Below are positions 44,156 through 53,602 of a DNA stretch of 64,000 nt, one piece after another; the stretch's first letter is position 1, and each line of letters opens with the position of its first letter. The DNA comes from CAYVTM01 sp964454645 (lineage in GTDB: Bacteria > Bacteroidota > Bacteroidia > Sphingobacteriales > Sphingobacteriaceae): NCBI GenBank assembly GCA_964454645.1, contig CAYVTM010000001.1:248001-312000 (forward strand), given 5' to 3'. The notes beneath the pieces were generated by a model. It was not told where the DNA came from and did no database searches. It was given only the letters and a program-made list of their open reading frames with translations. The translations under genes and the position numbers were made by a program.

Positions 44156-46012
44156 TTATTTTTTCTTAGAAGAGCCTTTGGAAGTACCTTTTAATTGTGC
44201 TTCGCGTTGGCGTTGCATATCTTCTAACTTTTGCTGAAACTTCGATTTCTTATTCGACTCTGGTTTCTTCTTATTTTCCTGAAGTTTTTTATGAAGCTTT
44301 TCTTCGTTCACAAATCCGCGGATTAGATATTGTTGTCCGAAAGTAATCATGTTCGCACAGAAATAGTAATAGTTTAATCCCGAAGAAATATTGTTTAATA
44401 CCCCCATAAAAATAATCGGCATTAAATAACCCATCCATTTCATTTGCCCGGTAGCTCCCGAAATCTGGTTATTTAAACGTGTGTAGATGATTGTAGAAAT
44501 GGTCATCAACAGACACATTAAACTTACGTGATCACCGTAAATAAAATCGATAACCGGAACTTTTCCGAATGTCCAGATAGAATCGTAGGTCGATAAGTCC
44601 GTTACCCATAAGAAACTTTGCTGGCGTAATTCGATAGAGGATGGAAAAAAGAAGAAGAAGGCGAATAAAATAGGCATTTGTAATAATAAAGGAATACAGC
44701 CGCCCAGTGGATTTACGCCTGCCTTCTTATATAATTTTAAATATTCTTGTTGAAGTTTCGCCTGATCTTCATCCCCTAGTTTTGCTTTGATTTCGTCCAT
44801 TTCCGGTTTTAACAAACGCATTTTAGCAGCCGAGATATACGAACGGTAGGTGAGCGGAGAAAGGGTGATTTTTAATAAGATGGTAAGAATTAAGATAATG
44901 ATACCATAACTCATGTTAAACTGTTCGAGGTAATTGAATACCGGAATAACCACATAGCGGTTAATGTACTTTAAGAACCCCCAGCCCAGGTTTATTTGTT
45001 TTTCTAATCCTAAACCATAGGATTTTAAGTGATTGTATTGATTGGGTCCGAAATAAAACTGCATGCCGAAAGTTTCTGCATCCATACGTGTATAAGGTAC
45101 GGTTAATGCAACTTGCATACTTTTGATAACGGATGAATCTAAACTGGTTTGTGTTTCGGCTTCTCCGTTTTCGAAAGCTTTATCAGCTATTAAAGCAGAA
45201 CTGAAGAAGTGCTGTTTGAAGGATATCCATTTTAGGGAAGAAACAAATTTTTCATTTGCATCTTTTGCCGGATCGAGATCCTCAACATCATCGTCGTTCG
45301 TAAACTTGTAGTAAACCGTAGTGTTTTGGCGCTCCATCTTCAGGTCCTTCTCATTTTTAGGAGCATCAATTTTCCAGCTTAAATCGAAATAGCTGGTATT
45401 GGGAGCAATCACCGATTGCATACCTACACTTTTAATGTCGAAATCCAATAAATAGGAATTACCCTTAAGGCCATACACAAAATCTATATACTGTTGATCG
45501 GATGCTGCTAAGCGGAAAGTTATGGAATTCGAATCGCTCGCTTGTACCTGAAAGGATTTGCCAATGGTTTGAAAATAATAGTCGGCGGTATTAATTAATT
45601 CGTTGCCTGCAAAAAAGCGCAGGTTCAGACGGTTCGAATTGCCATCAAACAAAAGTAAGGGCTTTTGATTCCAGGTTTTATACTCTTTTAACTCTACGGA
45701 ATATACATAGGCCCCTTTAGTAGAAAAGATTGCTTTTATCTTTTCGTTTTCAAGTATGATAAATTCCTGGTTCCCGGAAGCTTGTTTAGCAAAGACCCCA
45801 TTGTTATCGATACGAATAGCGGGAGCTTGCTGTATTTGTCTTTGAGTAGTATCGGGTATATTGGCAAGGCTTGCAGCGGTTCTGGCAGCTTTTATCGAGT
45901 CTTCCTGACGCTGGAGCTGTTGAATCTCCTGTTCGGAAGGCTGCATATAGAAGCTAAATCCAATTAAAATAACTGCAATTAATAATAATCCCGTCAGCGT
46001 ATTTCTGTCCAT
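44156..46012 (-). CDS. yidC: Membrane protein insertase YidC
   Basis: A 618-residue insertase. Order: N-terminal anchor (residues 4-23); large periplasmic domain (about 60-340) with DFVYGLKGNSYLLDFDI; and a C-terminal core with LEQFNMSYGIIILILTILLKITLSPLTYRSYISAAKM, NPLGGCIPLLLQMPILFAFFFFFP and a GLNYYYFCANMITFGQQYLI ending. A Lys-rich tail follows (KKPESNKKSKFQQ). It inserts proteins into the inner membrane. The gene follows pyrG by 83 bases, a common Bacteroidota order. Confidence 0.96.
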   Translation of the reverse strand: MDRNTLTGLLLIAVILIGFSFYMQPSEQEIQQLQRQEDSIKAARTAASLANIPDTTQRQIQQAPAIRIDNNGVFAKQASGNQEFIILENEKIKAIFSTKGAYVYSVELKEYKTWNQKPLLLFDGNSNRLNLRFFAGNELINTADYYFQTIGKSFQVQASDSNSITFRLAASDQQYIDFVYGLKGNSYLLDFDIKSVGMQSVIAPNTSYFDLSWKIDAPKNEKDLKMERQNTTVYYKFTNDDDVEDLDPAKDANEKFVSSLKWISFKQHFFSSALIADKAFENGEAETQTSLDSSVIKSMQVALTVPYTRMDAETFGMQFYFGPNQYNHLKSYGLGLEKQINLGWGFLKYINRYVVIPVFNYLEQFNMSYGIIILILTILLKITLSPLTYRSYISAAKMRLLKPEMDEIKAKLGDEDQAKLQQEYLKLYKKAGVNPLGGCIPLLLQMPILFAFFFFFPSSIELRQQSFLWVTDLSTYDSIWTFGKVPVIDFIYGDHVSLMCLLMTISTIIYTRLNNQISGATGQMKWMGYLMPIIFMGVLNNISSGLNYYYFCANMITFGQQYLIRGFVNEEKLHKKLQENKKKPESNKKSKFQQKLEDMQRQREAQLKGTSKGSSKKK

Positions 46013-46095
46013 TTGAAAAAGTTAAAATTTCGTGCAAACCTACATTAATTCACTTGAATGCACAAGAAAATGATGTTTTATGAACTTAATCTTTC

Positions 46096-47721
46096 TTACT
46101 TTTTGCTTTGTTTGTTTTCGTATTTATGTGCTACTGCAGCTTCTACAAACTTGACAAACAAAGGATGGGGGGTATCAACCGTGCTTTTTAATTCCGGATG
46201 AAACTGGCCTCCGATAAAGAAAGGATGGTTTCTGAGCTCAATAATCTCAACTAAATCGGTATCCGGATTAATACCCGAAGTAATCATCCCGGCTTCATTA
46301 AATTGGCTTAAGTATTTATTATTGAATTCATAACGGTGGCGGTGACGCTCTTTAATACGTGGTTTTCCATAGATCGAATAAGCTTTTGTCCCTTTTTGAA
46401 TCTCGCAGGAATAGGCTCCTAAACGCATGGTTCCTCCTTTGTTGGTAATCTTTTTCTGCTCTTCCATCATGTCGATTACCGGATATTTCGTTTTGGGGTC
46501 CATTTCTACTGAATGAGCAGACTTCATTTTTAATACATTACGTGCAAATTCCACAACAGCACATTGCATACCCAAACAAATGCCAAAGAAAGGAATCTTG
46601 TTTTCTCTCACATATTTAATGGCATCCAGTTTTCCTTCGATACCTCTGCTTCCAAAGCCCGGAGCTACCAATACTCCGTCCAATCCCTTTAGTTTTTCGG
46701 CAACATTCTCACTGTTCAGAGATTCGGAATGTATATATTTTACATGAACTTTACATTCGTTTTTGGCTCCGGCATGTACAAAAGATTCGTTGATTGATTT
46801 ATAGGCATCGGGTAGTTCTACATATTTTCCTACTAATCCGATATTGACTTCCTGGGTAGGGTTTTTCAAGTGTCCTAAAAATTCCTTCCAGCTTTCCAAA
46901 TCCGGTTCGTTCTTTAAAGGAAGTTTTAATTTAGTAAGAACCGTCTTATCTAAATTTTCTTTCAGCATTAACAATGGTACATCATAGATACTGGGTGCAT
47001 CAATCGATTCGATGACCGAATTAATATTTACATTACAGAACAGTGCAATCTTTTTACGAATCTCGTTATTAATAGAATGTTCGGTACGGCAAACGAGAAT
47101 GTCGGGTTGGATACCATATTCCAATAATGTTTTTACAGAATGTTGCGTAGGTTTTGTCTTTAGCTCCCCCGCAGCTGCAAGGAAAGGCAGCAAAGTTAAA
47201 TGTATAACAATGGCATTGCTCGTACCAACTTCCCATTTGAACTGGCGTACAGCTTCTACATAAGGCAGCGATTCGATGTCACCTACCGTGCCCCCCAGTT
47301 CGGTAATTACAATATCATAGTCGCCACTTTCTCCGAGAATACGCATGTTGCGTTTAATTTCGTCGGTAATATGAGGGATTACCTGAACGGTCTTCCCTAA
47401 ATAAACACCCTGACGTTCGTTACTGATTACATTTTGATAAATTCTTCCGGTAGTAATATTGTTTGCCTGAGAAGTAGGTACATTCAGAAAACGCTCGTAA
47501 TGACCTAAGTCCAGATCTGTTTCGGCACCATCATCGGTTACATAGCATTCGCCATGTTCGTAGGGGTTTAGGGTACCCGGATCAATATTGATATAAGGGT
47601 CGAACTTTTGAATCGTTACACGATATCCGCGTGATTGCAATAATTTAGCTAAAGAAGCTGAAATGATACCCTTACCTAATGAGGAAGTAACACCACCCGT
47701 AACAAAAACATACTTGGTCAT
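46096..47721 (-). CDS. pyrG: CTP synthase
   Basis: Makes CTP from UTP, ATP and glutamine. The 541-residue protein starts TKYVFVTGGVTSSLGKGIISASLAKLLQSRGY and has a glutamine-amidotransferase C-terminus with the catalytic Cys in PFFGICLGMQCAVVEFARN and GGQFHPELKS (His/Glu). ATG at 47721 is chosen; an earlier in-frame ATG at 47787 adds 22 residues and coincides with the -7 box. yidC follows. Confidence 0.97.
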   Translation of the reverse strand: MTKYVFVTGGVTSSLGKGIISASLAKLLQSRGYRVTIQKFDPYINIDPGTLNPYEHGECYVTDDGAETDLDLGHYERFLNVPTSQANNITTGRIYQNVISNERQGVYLGKTVQVIPHITDEIKRNMRILGESGDYDIVITELGGTVGDIESLPYVEAVRQFKWEVGTSNAIVIHLTLLPFLAAAGELKTKPTQHSVKTLLEYGIQPDILVCRTEHSINNEIRKKIALFCNVNINSVIESIDAPSIYDVPLLMLKENLDKTVLTKLKLPLKNEPDLESWKEFLGHLKNPTQEVNIGLVGKYVELPDAYKSINESFVHAGAKNECKVHVKYIHSESLNSENVAEKLKGLDGVLVAPGFGSRGIEGKLDAIKYVRENKIPFFGICLGMQCAVVEFARNVLKMKSAHSVEMDPKTKYPVIDMMEEQKKITNKGGTMRLGAYSCEIQKGTKAYSIYGKPRIKERHRHRYEFNNKYLSQFNEAGMITSGINPDTDLVEIIELRNHPFFIGGQFHPELKSTVDTPHPLFVKFVEAAVAHKYENKQSKK

Positions 47722-47784
47722 TGGAATAAAAATAAATGGTTTAAATGGAAACAGTACCAGAAACTGATACATTGTTACGGGATT

Positions 47785-47792
47785 CAAAAGTA
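47785..47792 (-). promoter_or_regulatory. -7 box upstream of pyrG
   Basis: The minus strand reads TACTTTTG, matching TAnnTTTG, about 64 bases before the ATG at 47721. It supports that start and not the one at 47787. The expected -33 site is not clear. Confidence 0.5.
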
Positions 47793-47970
47793 CAAAAAAA
47801 AATGATTCGGTATTAATATTATTGAAATAAAATTATACACGATTGTTATTGTATTTCTTTGAATGCTCAGAGAGCTTACTTAGCCCTTATCCATCACATA
47901 CATACATAAAAAAAGAAATGATTGTATCCTTTAGGGTTATAAAATCTTATAACATTTTAAAAAAATAATA

Positions 47971-47978
47971 TACATTTG
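47971..47978 (+). promoter_or_regulatory. -7 box upstream of the Glu/Leu dehydrogenase
   Basis: TACATTTG matches TAnnTTTG exactly and leaves a 70-base leader before the ATG at 48049. Confidence 0.5.
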
Positions 47979-48048
47979 CTTCGTTTTAATGGCGAAATGT
48001 CAGGTTTATTAAACATAATTTATTCATCATAACATAAAAAATATAGGG

Positions 48049-49134
48049 ATGGCAGATATTACAGGAGAATACGTAGTATTTAACGAAATGGCACAAAACG
48101 ATCATCAAAAAGTTGTTTTTTGCTATGATAAAGCGACAGGTTTAAAGGCAATTATTGCAATACACGATACAACATTAGGGCCGGCATTGGGTGGTGCACG
48201 CATGTGGCATTACAAATCGGAAGCAGAAGCATTAAACGATGTTTTACGCTTATCTCGCGGGATGACTTATAAAGCGGCTATCACCGGATTGAATTTAGGG
48301 GGTGGAAAAGCCGTTATTATCGGGGATTCTAAAAACGATAAATCGGAAGCGATGATGCGTCGTTTCGGTAAATTTATTGAGAATTTGAACGGAGAATATA
48401 TTACTGCAGAAGATGTGGGAACAAGTCCTCGCGATATGGAACATATCAAAATGGAAACGGAATATGTTGCAGGAATTCCCGAATCTTTAGGAGGTTTAGG
48501 CGACCCTTCTCCGGTTACAGCTTTTGGGGTATTTATGGGGATGAAGGCTTGCGCTAAACACATGTATGGTAACGATAGTCTTGCAGGTAAAGTAGTAGCG
48601 GTACAAGGGGTAGGGCATGTGGGCGAAAACCTTGTAAAACATTTGAGAGAAGAAAATGCGAAAGTATATATCTCCGATCTGAACGAAGAGCGTTTAGCCT
48701 ATATTGCTAAGAAATATGGGGCCGAAGTAATATCCAACAATGCAATTTATGATTTAGATATCGATATTTATGCACCTTGTGCTTTAGGAGCTACTATCAA
48801 CAGCGATACTTTGTCGAAATTAAAATGCTCGATTATTTCGGGCGCGGCGAATAATCAATTGGCGGATGAAAAAGTACATGGCCAAATGGTAATGGACCGC
48901 GGAATTTTATACGCCCCCGACTTTTTAATTAATGCGGGAGGACTGATTAACGTGTATTCGGAATTGAACGGTTATAGCTCAAAACGTGCTTTAGAGAAAA
49001 CAGAGCATATTTATGAGGTAACGCTCGAGATTTTGAAAAAATCCAAAGAAGAAAATATTCCGACTTATGTTGCTGCCAATCGTTTGGCAGAAAAACGTAT
49101 CGAGGATATACGCCGTATTAAGGCTTGTTATTAA
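48049..49134 (+). CDS. Glu/Leu/Phe/Val dehydrogenase (leucine dehydrogenase type)
   Basis: A 361-residue NAD-dependent amino-acid dehydrogenase that deaminates branched-chain amino acids. The substrate-site lysines are Lys75 (MTYKAAITG) and Lys87 (GGGKAVIIGD), and the NAD-binding segment starts VVAVQGVGHVGENLVKHL. DFLINAGGLINVYSEL fits the leucine dehydrogenase line rather than the 450-residue glutamate dehydrogenases. It stands alone between the pyrG gap and a terminator. Confidence 0.93.
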   Translation: MADITGEYVVFNEMAQNDHQKVVFCYDKATGLKAIIAIHDTTLGPALGGARMWHYKSEAEALNDVLRLSRGMTYKAAITGLNLGGGKAVIIGDSKNDKSEAMMRRFGKFIENLNGEYITAEDVGTSPRDMEHIKMETEYVAGIPESLGGLGDPSPVTAFGVFMGMKACAKHMYGNDSLAGKVVAVQGVGHVGENLVKHLREENAKVYISDLNEERLAYIAKKYGAEVISNNAIYDLDIDIYAPCALGATINSDTLSKLKCSIISGAANNQLADEKVHGQMVMDRGILYAPDFLINAGGLINVYSELNGYSSKRALEKTEHIYEVTLEILKKSKEENIPTYVAANRLAEKRIEDIRRIKACY

Positions 49135-49137
49135 TAT

Positions 49138-49164
49138 AAAAATCCGGGATATTCCCGGATTTTT
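49138..49164 (+). terminator. Terminator after the Glu/Leu dehydrogenase
   Basis: AAAAATCCGGGA, a TAT loop and TCCCGGATTTTT form a 12-bp hairpin, followed by a T run. It begins four bases after the stop codon. Confidence 0.85.
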
Positions 49165-49166
49165 TA

Positions 49167-49174
49167 TATTTTTG
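49167..49174 (+). promoter_or_regulatory. -7 box upstream of nusB
   Basis: TATTTTTG matches TAnnTTTG and begins three bases after the previous terminator. It leaves a 34-base leader to nusB. Confidence 0.45.
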
Positions 49175-49208
49175 TACCATACATTTTACCTCGTTCTTTA
49201 TATTTATT

Positions 49209-50156
49209 ATGCTTAATCGACGTCATTTACGAATTAAGGCCTTTCAAACACTCTATGCTTATCAACAAGCTGAAACGAAAGAATTGAAAGACTCCGAGAA
49301 AAAACTCTTGGCATCCGTACAAAAAGTACATGAATTTTACATTTACCTTTTGCTTCTGATCAGCGAACTGGCAAGTTTTGAGCAAACAGATATCAAAGAA
49401 AAAGGTAGCAAGTTCCTGCCTACAGAAGCGGATAAGAAGGCTACTACCGTTTTACTTCACAATCAATTTATTCAATTAGTAAATTCTTCCGGCTCGTTTA
49501 ACGATCTGGTGAAGAAATACAAGTTGGGCTGGAATAACGAATTGGTATTATTGCGAGAGTTGTATAATAAAATCAAGTCGGGTGAAGAGTATATCGAATA
49601 TTCTGCTAAAAAAACGCATAGCATTGCTGAAGATCGTGAATTTATACTTTCCCTGTACAAGAAAACTATTTTCAGCTTTCCTTTGTTAGAGCAGCATCTG
49701 GAAGAGAAAAATATCAATTGGCCCGTCGATGAAGAAGTTGTAAACGGGATGATTATTAAAACGATTAAAGCCTTTAAAGAAGGGCAGGAAGATAAACTCG
49801 ATCTACTTCCGATTACAGCGAATTGGAGCGATGATCGGGAGTTTTTGCTTTCACTCTTTCAGAAAACAGTTCTGAACGATACCAAATTTTCAGAATTGAT
49901 AGCTGCAAAAACAAAAAACTGGGATGTGGAACGTATCGCTATGGTCGATACGATTTTGATGAAGATGGCCGTTACCGAATTGTTGAGTTTTAGTTCTATT
50001 CCGGTGAAAGTAACGATGAACGAATATATCGATATATCAAAAGAGTTTAGTACACCCAAGAGTAAAGTGTTTATTAATGGTATTCTTGATAAGATTTTAA
50101 TTGATTTGAAAAATGAGCATGCGATTCAGAAAACAGGCAGAGGCCTCATGGAATAA
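49209..50156 (+). CDS. nusB: Transcription antitermination factor NusB
   Basis: NusB binds BoxA RNA with NusE in rRNA antitermination. The protein is 315 residues, about twice the length of E. coli NusB; the long form is common in Bacteroidota. The N-terminal end LNRRHLRIKAFQTLYAYQQ is the NusB start. The middle (about residues 35-200) is lineage-specific charged sequence. The C-terminal part has NWDVERIAMVDTILMKMAVTELLSFSSIPVKVTMNEYIDISKEFSTPKSKVFINGILDKI. It starts the plus-strand row up to MarR. Confidence 0.95.
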   Translation: MLNRRHLRIKAFQTLYAYQQAETKELKDSEKKLLASVQKVHEFYIYLLLLISELASFEQTDIKEKGSKFLPTEADKKATTVLLHNQFIQLVNSSGSFNDLVKKYKLGWNNELVLLRELYNKIKSGEEYIEYSAKKTHSIAEDREFILSLYKKTIFSFPLLEQHLEEKNINWPVDEEVVNGMIIKTIKAFKEGQEDKLDLLPITANWSDDREFLLSLFQKTVLNDTKFSELIAAKTKNWDVERIAMVDTILMKMAVTELLSFSSIPVKVTMNEYIDISKEFSTPKSKVFINGILDKILIDLKNEHAIQKTGRGLME

Positions 50157-50168
50157 AGGAATTTATTG

Positions 50169-50176
50169 TAAATTTG
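50169..50176 (+). promoter_or_regulatory. -7 box upstream of the DUF1573 gene
   Basis: TAAATTTG matches TAnnTTTG exactly, with 23 bases to the ATG at 50200. It suggests the DUF1573 and yajC genes can be transcribed apart from nusB. Confidence 0.45.
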
Positions 50177-50199
50177 AAAGAATTATATAATTATTTAAT

Positions 50200-50655
50200 A
50201 TGATGAAGTTAATTGCCGGCTTATTTCTCTCTTCTCTACTTTTGATATCTTGTTCCGATAAGAAATCAAATACTACTTCGGACGGATATCCGATAGAAAC
50301 TCCTATGACAGAAGATGGGAAAATCGATGAAAGTAAATTGCCTAAGTTCGAATTTGTAAGTGAGGTGTTCGATTTTGGAAAAATTATTGATGGAGAAAAA
50401 GTTTCCTATACTTTTCAGTTTAAAAATGTAGGGAAAATACCTCTGATTATATCGTCTGCTAATGCAAGTTGCGGTTGTACCGTTCCGTCTTATTCCAATG
50501 CTCCTATAGCTCCCGGAGCAAGTGGTAAGATCGATGTAGTATTTGACAGCAAAGGAAAATTAGGCCTGCAAAATAAAACAATTACATTGGTTGCTAATAC
50601 AATCCCGAATACAAAAGTATTGTATCTTCGCGGAGAAATTTTAGAAGCGAAATAA
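50200..50655 (+). CDS. DUF1573 lipoprotein
   Basis: A 151-residue lipoprotein (signal then LLLISCSDKK). The mature part is an immunoglobulin-like domain of the DUF1573 family: EFVSEVFDFGKIIDGEKVSYTFQFKNVGKIPLIISSANASCGCTVPSYSNAPIAPGASGKIDVVF and VLYLRGEI. This family is common in Bacteroidota; its role is not known. It precedes yajC by 26 bases. Confidence 0.9.
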   Translation: MMKLIAGLFLSSLLLISCSDKKSNTTSDGYPIETPMTEDGKIDESKLPKFEFVSEVFDFGKIIDGEKVSYTFQFKNVGKIPLIISSANASCGCTVPSYSNAPIAPGASGKIDVVFDSKGKLGLQNKTITLVANTIPNTKVLYLRGEILEAK

Positions 50656-50681
50656 AATAGACACAATTCAAAAAAACAAAT

Positions 50682-51011
50682 ATGACTTATTTAAACATTT
50701 TATTAATGGGAGCTTCCCAACCCGGATCAGAGTCAAATCCGATTATGCAATTTTTACCATTGATTTTGATCGTGGTAGTATTTTACTTTTTTATGATCAG
50801 GCCTCAGACTAAAAAAGTAAAAGAACAGAAAAACTTTATTGATGAAGTGAAAAAAGGCGACCGTGTAGTTACAATTGGTGGTGTTCATGGTAAAATTGCC
50901 GAAGTAAACGAGGATACTTTTTTATTGGAAATTGAAGGTGGAGTAAAAATGAAAATCGATAAAACTTCGGTTTCTTTAGAAGCTTCTAAACGTTTAAATT
51001 CTTCTAAATAA
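50682..51011 (+). CDS. yajC: Preprotein translocase subunit YajC
   Basis: A 109-residue protein with one N-terminal helix (QFLPLILIVVVFYFFMIRPQTKKVKEQ) and a small cytoplasmic domain KGDRVVTIGGVHGKIAEVNEDTFLLEI. This is YajC, part of the SecDF-YajC complex. secD and secF are not in the window. The glycine/serine-rich stretch before the helix (GASQPGSESNP) is usual for Bacteroidota. Confidence 0.95.
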   Translation: MTYLNILLMGASQPGSESNPIMQFLPLILIVVVFYFFMIRPQTKKVKEQKNFIDEVKKGDRVVTIGGVHGKIAEVNEDTFLLEIEGGVKMKIDKTSVSLEASKRLNSSK

Positions 51012-51033
51012 GCTTCATTACAAATATTGGGGA

Positions 51034-51067
51034 ATATCAATTTCGGTAATTCGGGATTGATATTCTT
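51034..51067. terminator. Hairpin between yajC and YbbR genes
   Basis: GAATATCAAT pairs with ATTGATATTC around a 14-base loop. It has no proper T run, so it may be a weak terminator or a regulatory hairpin; its 3' arm overlaps the -33 element of the next promoter. Confidence 0.4.
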
Positions 51068-51087
51068 ATTTCAGAGACCTACCTTTG
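51059..51087 (+). promoter_or_regulatory. Promoter of the YbbR-coaE row
   Basis: TTG (51059-51061), 18 bases, then TACCTTTG (51080-51087). This fits the Bacteroidota promoter pattern. The start codon is 14 bases after the -7 box. Confidence 0.55.
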
Positions 51088-51100
51088 TTAAAATCAATCC

Positions 51101-52060
51101 ATGAAGAAAAGGGTAGCCAGGGTCTTTCAATACTACAGGGAAAAATCACAGCGAAGAACGCGTCGCAGGTTTTTGCTGTTCTTTTCCTGTTTGATGATTG
51201 CTATGCTGAGTTGGCTGCTCAATATTCTTGGCAAACCCTATCGTTTTGAAGTGCAAATCCCAATAGTATTTGAAAATGTTCCCGAATACAAAGCGCTGAT
51301 AACAACTCACTCACATCAGGTTTTATGTACCATTGAAGGCTCAGGCTGGTTTTTTCTGAGAGCGCAATTGGATTTTATGCAAAAACCCCTGCGTGTGGAT
51401 TTGCGTAAATTTGAAGGACTTAGGGAAATTAATCTCGAAGAGAATATTGAAACCCTGAATAAGCAGGTTGTTGGAAACGCCCGTATTATAGACGTTTCGC
51501 CGCGCATACTCAAATATAGTTTTGAGGAAGCAGGCAGGAAGAAAGTCCCGGTGCGTTTGCTGTTGCATGTGTCGTTTGAAGAGGAGTATGCACTTTCCGA
51601 CCGAATACAAATTATCCCCGACAGCATTTTTATTTCCGGGCCTAAATCATCGCTGAAAAATATTCGTAATATTGAGACAGAAGCCTTTGAAACAGAATAT
51701 TTAAGCACAAATAAAAAACTTTCCCTGCCTTTAAAGAATACACATAAAAATGTTGTGATGAGCCAGGAGCAGGTTGAAGTAGAGATTTCCGTCGATAAAT
51801 ACACCGAAGATTTTAAAGTACTTCCTCTGCAGGTGAAAGGTTATTTAGGGAATGATCCTATACGTTTATTCCCATCGGTGTGTACACTTTATTATCAGGT
51901 AGGATTGGGGAATTTCGATAAGGTTCAGGGATTGAAATTAATTGCGGTAAGAGATCCTTTTGATTCTGAGAGACTGATGGTAAGACTGGCTGATACGCCC
52001 GATTATATTCGTTATCCGCGCATTTATCCCGATAAAGTAGAATACTTAATGCTGAAATAA
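51101..52060 (+). CDS. YbbR-like (CdaR) domain protein
   Basis: A 319-residue protein with one N-terminal membrane helix (RFLLFFSCLMIAMLSWLLNIL, residues 23-43). An extracytoplasmic part follows with YbbR-like beta-strand repeats (VQIPIVFENVPEYKAL, KKVPVRLLLHVSFEEEYALS). YbbR/CdaR proteins regulate diadenylate cyclase in Firmicutes; here no cyclase gene is adjacent, so that role is not implied. It precedes coaE by eight bases. Confidence 0.78.
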   Translation: MKKRVARVFQYYREKSQRRTRRRFLLFFSCLMIAMLSWLLNILGKPYRFEVQIPIVFENVPEYKALITTHSHQVLCTIEGSGWFFLRAQLDFMQKPLRVDLRKFEGLREINLEENIETLNKQVVGNARIIDVSPRILKYSFEEAGRKKVPVRLLLHVSFEEEYALSDRIQIIPDSIFISGPKSSLKNIRNIETEAFETEYLSTNKKLSLPLKNTHKNVVMSQEQVEVEISVDKYTEDFKVLPLQVKGYLGNDPIRLFPSVCTLYYQVGLGNFDKVQGLKLIAVRDPFDSERLMVRLADTPDYIRYPRIYPDKVEYLMLK

Positions 52061-52068
52061 AAATAAAT

Positions 52069-52665
52069 ATGTTGAAGATTGGAATTACCGGTGGAATTGG
52101 TAGCGGCAAATCGGTCGTTTGCAATATCTTTCGTGTATTGGAAATACCGGTATTCGATGCCGACCGTGAAGCGAAAAATCTGATGAATACAGATAAAGAG
52201 CTACGCGATAAAATAATTCATTTTTTTGGTAAGGATGCATACAATGCAAATAACGAATTGCAAAGGCAATACATATCTGCCATGGTATTTAATAATCCCG
52301 AAAAGTTAAAGCAATTAAACAGTATCGTTCATCCGGTTGTAATCGAATATTTTCCGCGATGGGCAGAACGGTACCGGCACCTTCCATACGTCATCAAGGA
52401 AGCTGCAATAATGTTCGAAAGTGGAAGCCACAGACAAAATGATTATACCATTATGGTTTATGCCGATATGGAAACCCGTATAAACAGGGTAACCCGACGC
52501 GATTCTATCTCACGGGAGCAGGTGTTCGCACGTATGCAAAATCAAATGCCTGAAGAAGAGAAAAAGGAATTATCCGACTTTGTAATTTACAATCAGGAGG
52601 ATAGTTTATTAATTCCACAGGTTTTAGAACTCCACAGGAGGTTTATATCTTCGGCGAATGATTGA
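52069..52665 (+). CDS. coaE: Dephospho-CoA kinase
   Basis: Last step of coenzyme A synthesis. A 198-residue P-loop kinase: GITGGIGSGKS at residues 5-15, FDADREAKNLM with the active-site Asp, LNSIVHPVV and RVTRRDSISREQVFARMQNQMPEEEK (lid region). Eight bases overlap the next gene. Confidence 0.96.
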   Translation: MLKIGITGGIGSGKSVVCNIFRVLEIPVFDADREAKNLMNTDKELRDKIIHFFGKDAYNANNELQRQYISAMVFNNPEKLKQLNSIVHPVVIEYFPRWAERYRHLPYVIKEAAIMFESGSHRQNDYTIMVYADMETRINRVTRRDSISREQVFARMQNQMPEEEKKELSDFVIYNQEDSLLIPQVLELHRRFISSAND

Positions 52666-53602
52666 TCCCGAATTTCTTATATTGACTCCGGCAGGCCTGT
52701 ATTGCAAGGCGGGTGATTTCTTCTTGGATCCTAATTCAGCAGTCAGAAACGCAGTGATCACTCATGCACATGGAGATCATGCTCCACCGGGATGCATTCA
52801 TGTGTATGCAACCCCGGCAACTATTTCGTTTATGAAACTGCGGTTTCGTAAAAGTGCGGGAAAAGAGATCCATGAATATGCTTATCATACTTCTTTTTAT
52901 CTAAATGATATAAAAATAACCTTCATCCCCGGAGGGCATATTTTAGGAAGTGCTCAAATAAAGATGGAATACCAGGAATGCATCTACTTATATACCGGAG
53001 ATATTAAACTACAGGCTGATTCGAGCTGTGAAGCGGTAGAATTCAGCAAAGCGGATGTACTTATTACCGAAACCACCTTTGCAAAACCGGATACGCAGCA
53101 TCCCGACCCTCAACTGGAAATACAAAAGCTGCAAGGTCCCGGAAATTATATTATAGGAGCTTATGTCTTAGGAAAAGCACAAAGGCTCACTCGTCTGATC
53201 AATGAATATTGTCCGGATAAAAAAGTGTACATTCATTATTCTATACTCCCGTATCATTCCATTTATAAAGCGTACGGATATGATCCCGGAAACTGGGAAC
53301 CCTACGACAAGAGAAGATTTACCTACGGGAAGGATATGATTTATCTGGTCCCTCCATTAACCTATAACAGTTATAAAGCAAGAGGGGAGAAGAATCTTGT
53401 ATTTGCTTCGGGCTGGGATTTTTTGCAATCCGACAATACACTTAAATTATTTATCAGCGATCATATCGATTGGAACGATTTGCTTATTTTAATTGAACGA
53501 ACGGAAGCTAAGGAGGTGTGGACTTTACATGGAGACGGTTCCTATCTGAGCTCCCATTTTAAAGGTACTGATTTACATGTGAAAGTATTAAATGATGCCT
53601 GA
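52658..53602 (+). CDS. Ligase-associated DNA exonuclease (metallo-beta-lactamase fold)
   Basis: A 314-residue protein with the metal motif THAHGDHAPPG (residues 35-45) and later GGHILGSAQIKMEY and YTGDIKLQADSSCEAVEFSKADVLITETTFA. The beta-CASP-like C-terminal half ends VWTLHGDG. The combination matches ligase-associated exonucleases that work in DNA repair with a LigD-type ligase and an Lhr-like helicase. Those partner genes are not in the window. It overlaps coaE by eight bases and DUF5522 by eleven, so the three are coupled. Confidence 0.85.
   Translation: MIDPEFLILTPAGLYCKAGDFFLDPNSAVRNAVITHAHGDHAPPGCIHVYATPATISFMKLRFRKSAGKEIHEYAYHTSFYLNDIKITFIPGGHILGSAQIKMEYQECIYLYTGDIKLQADSSCEAVEFSKADVLITETTFAKPDTQHPDPQLEIQKLQGPGNYIIGAYVLGKAQRLTRLINEYCPDKKVYIHYSILPYHSIYKAYGYDPGNWEPYDKRRFTYGKDMIYLVPPLTYNSYKARGEKNLVFASGWDFLQSDNTLKLFISDHIDWNDLLILIERTEAKEVWTLHGDGSYLSSHFKGTDLHVKVLNDA

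Larger units (their letters stand above)
47722..48048. other. Divergent promoter gap between pyrG and the dehydrogenase
   Basis: This 327-base gap contains the two outward-facing -7 boxes at 47785-47792 (minus) and 47971-47978 (plus). The middle contains a stretch of A/T runs. No open frame of interest and no strong hairpin was seen. Confidence 0.6.

Noticed and set aside
51316..51804. 162-residue minus-strand frame inside the YbbR gene
   Set aside because: Antisense to a gene with clear family features and a good promoter.
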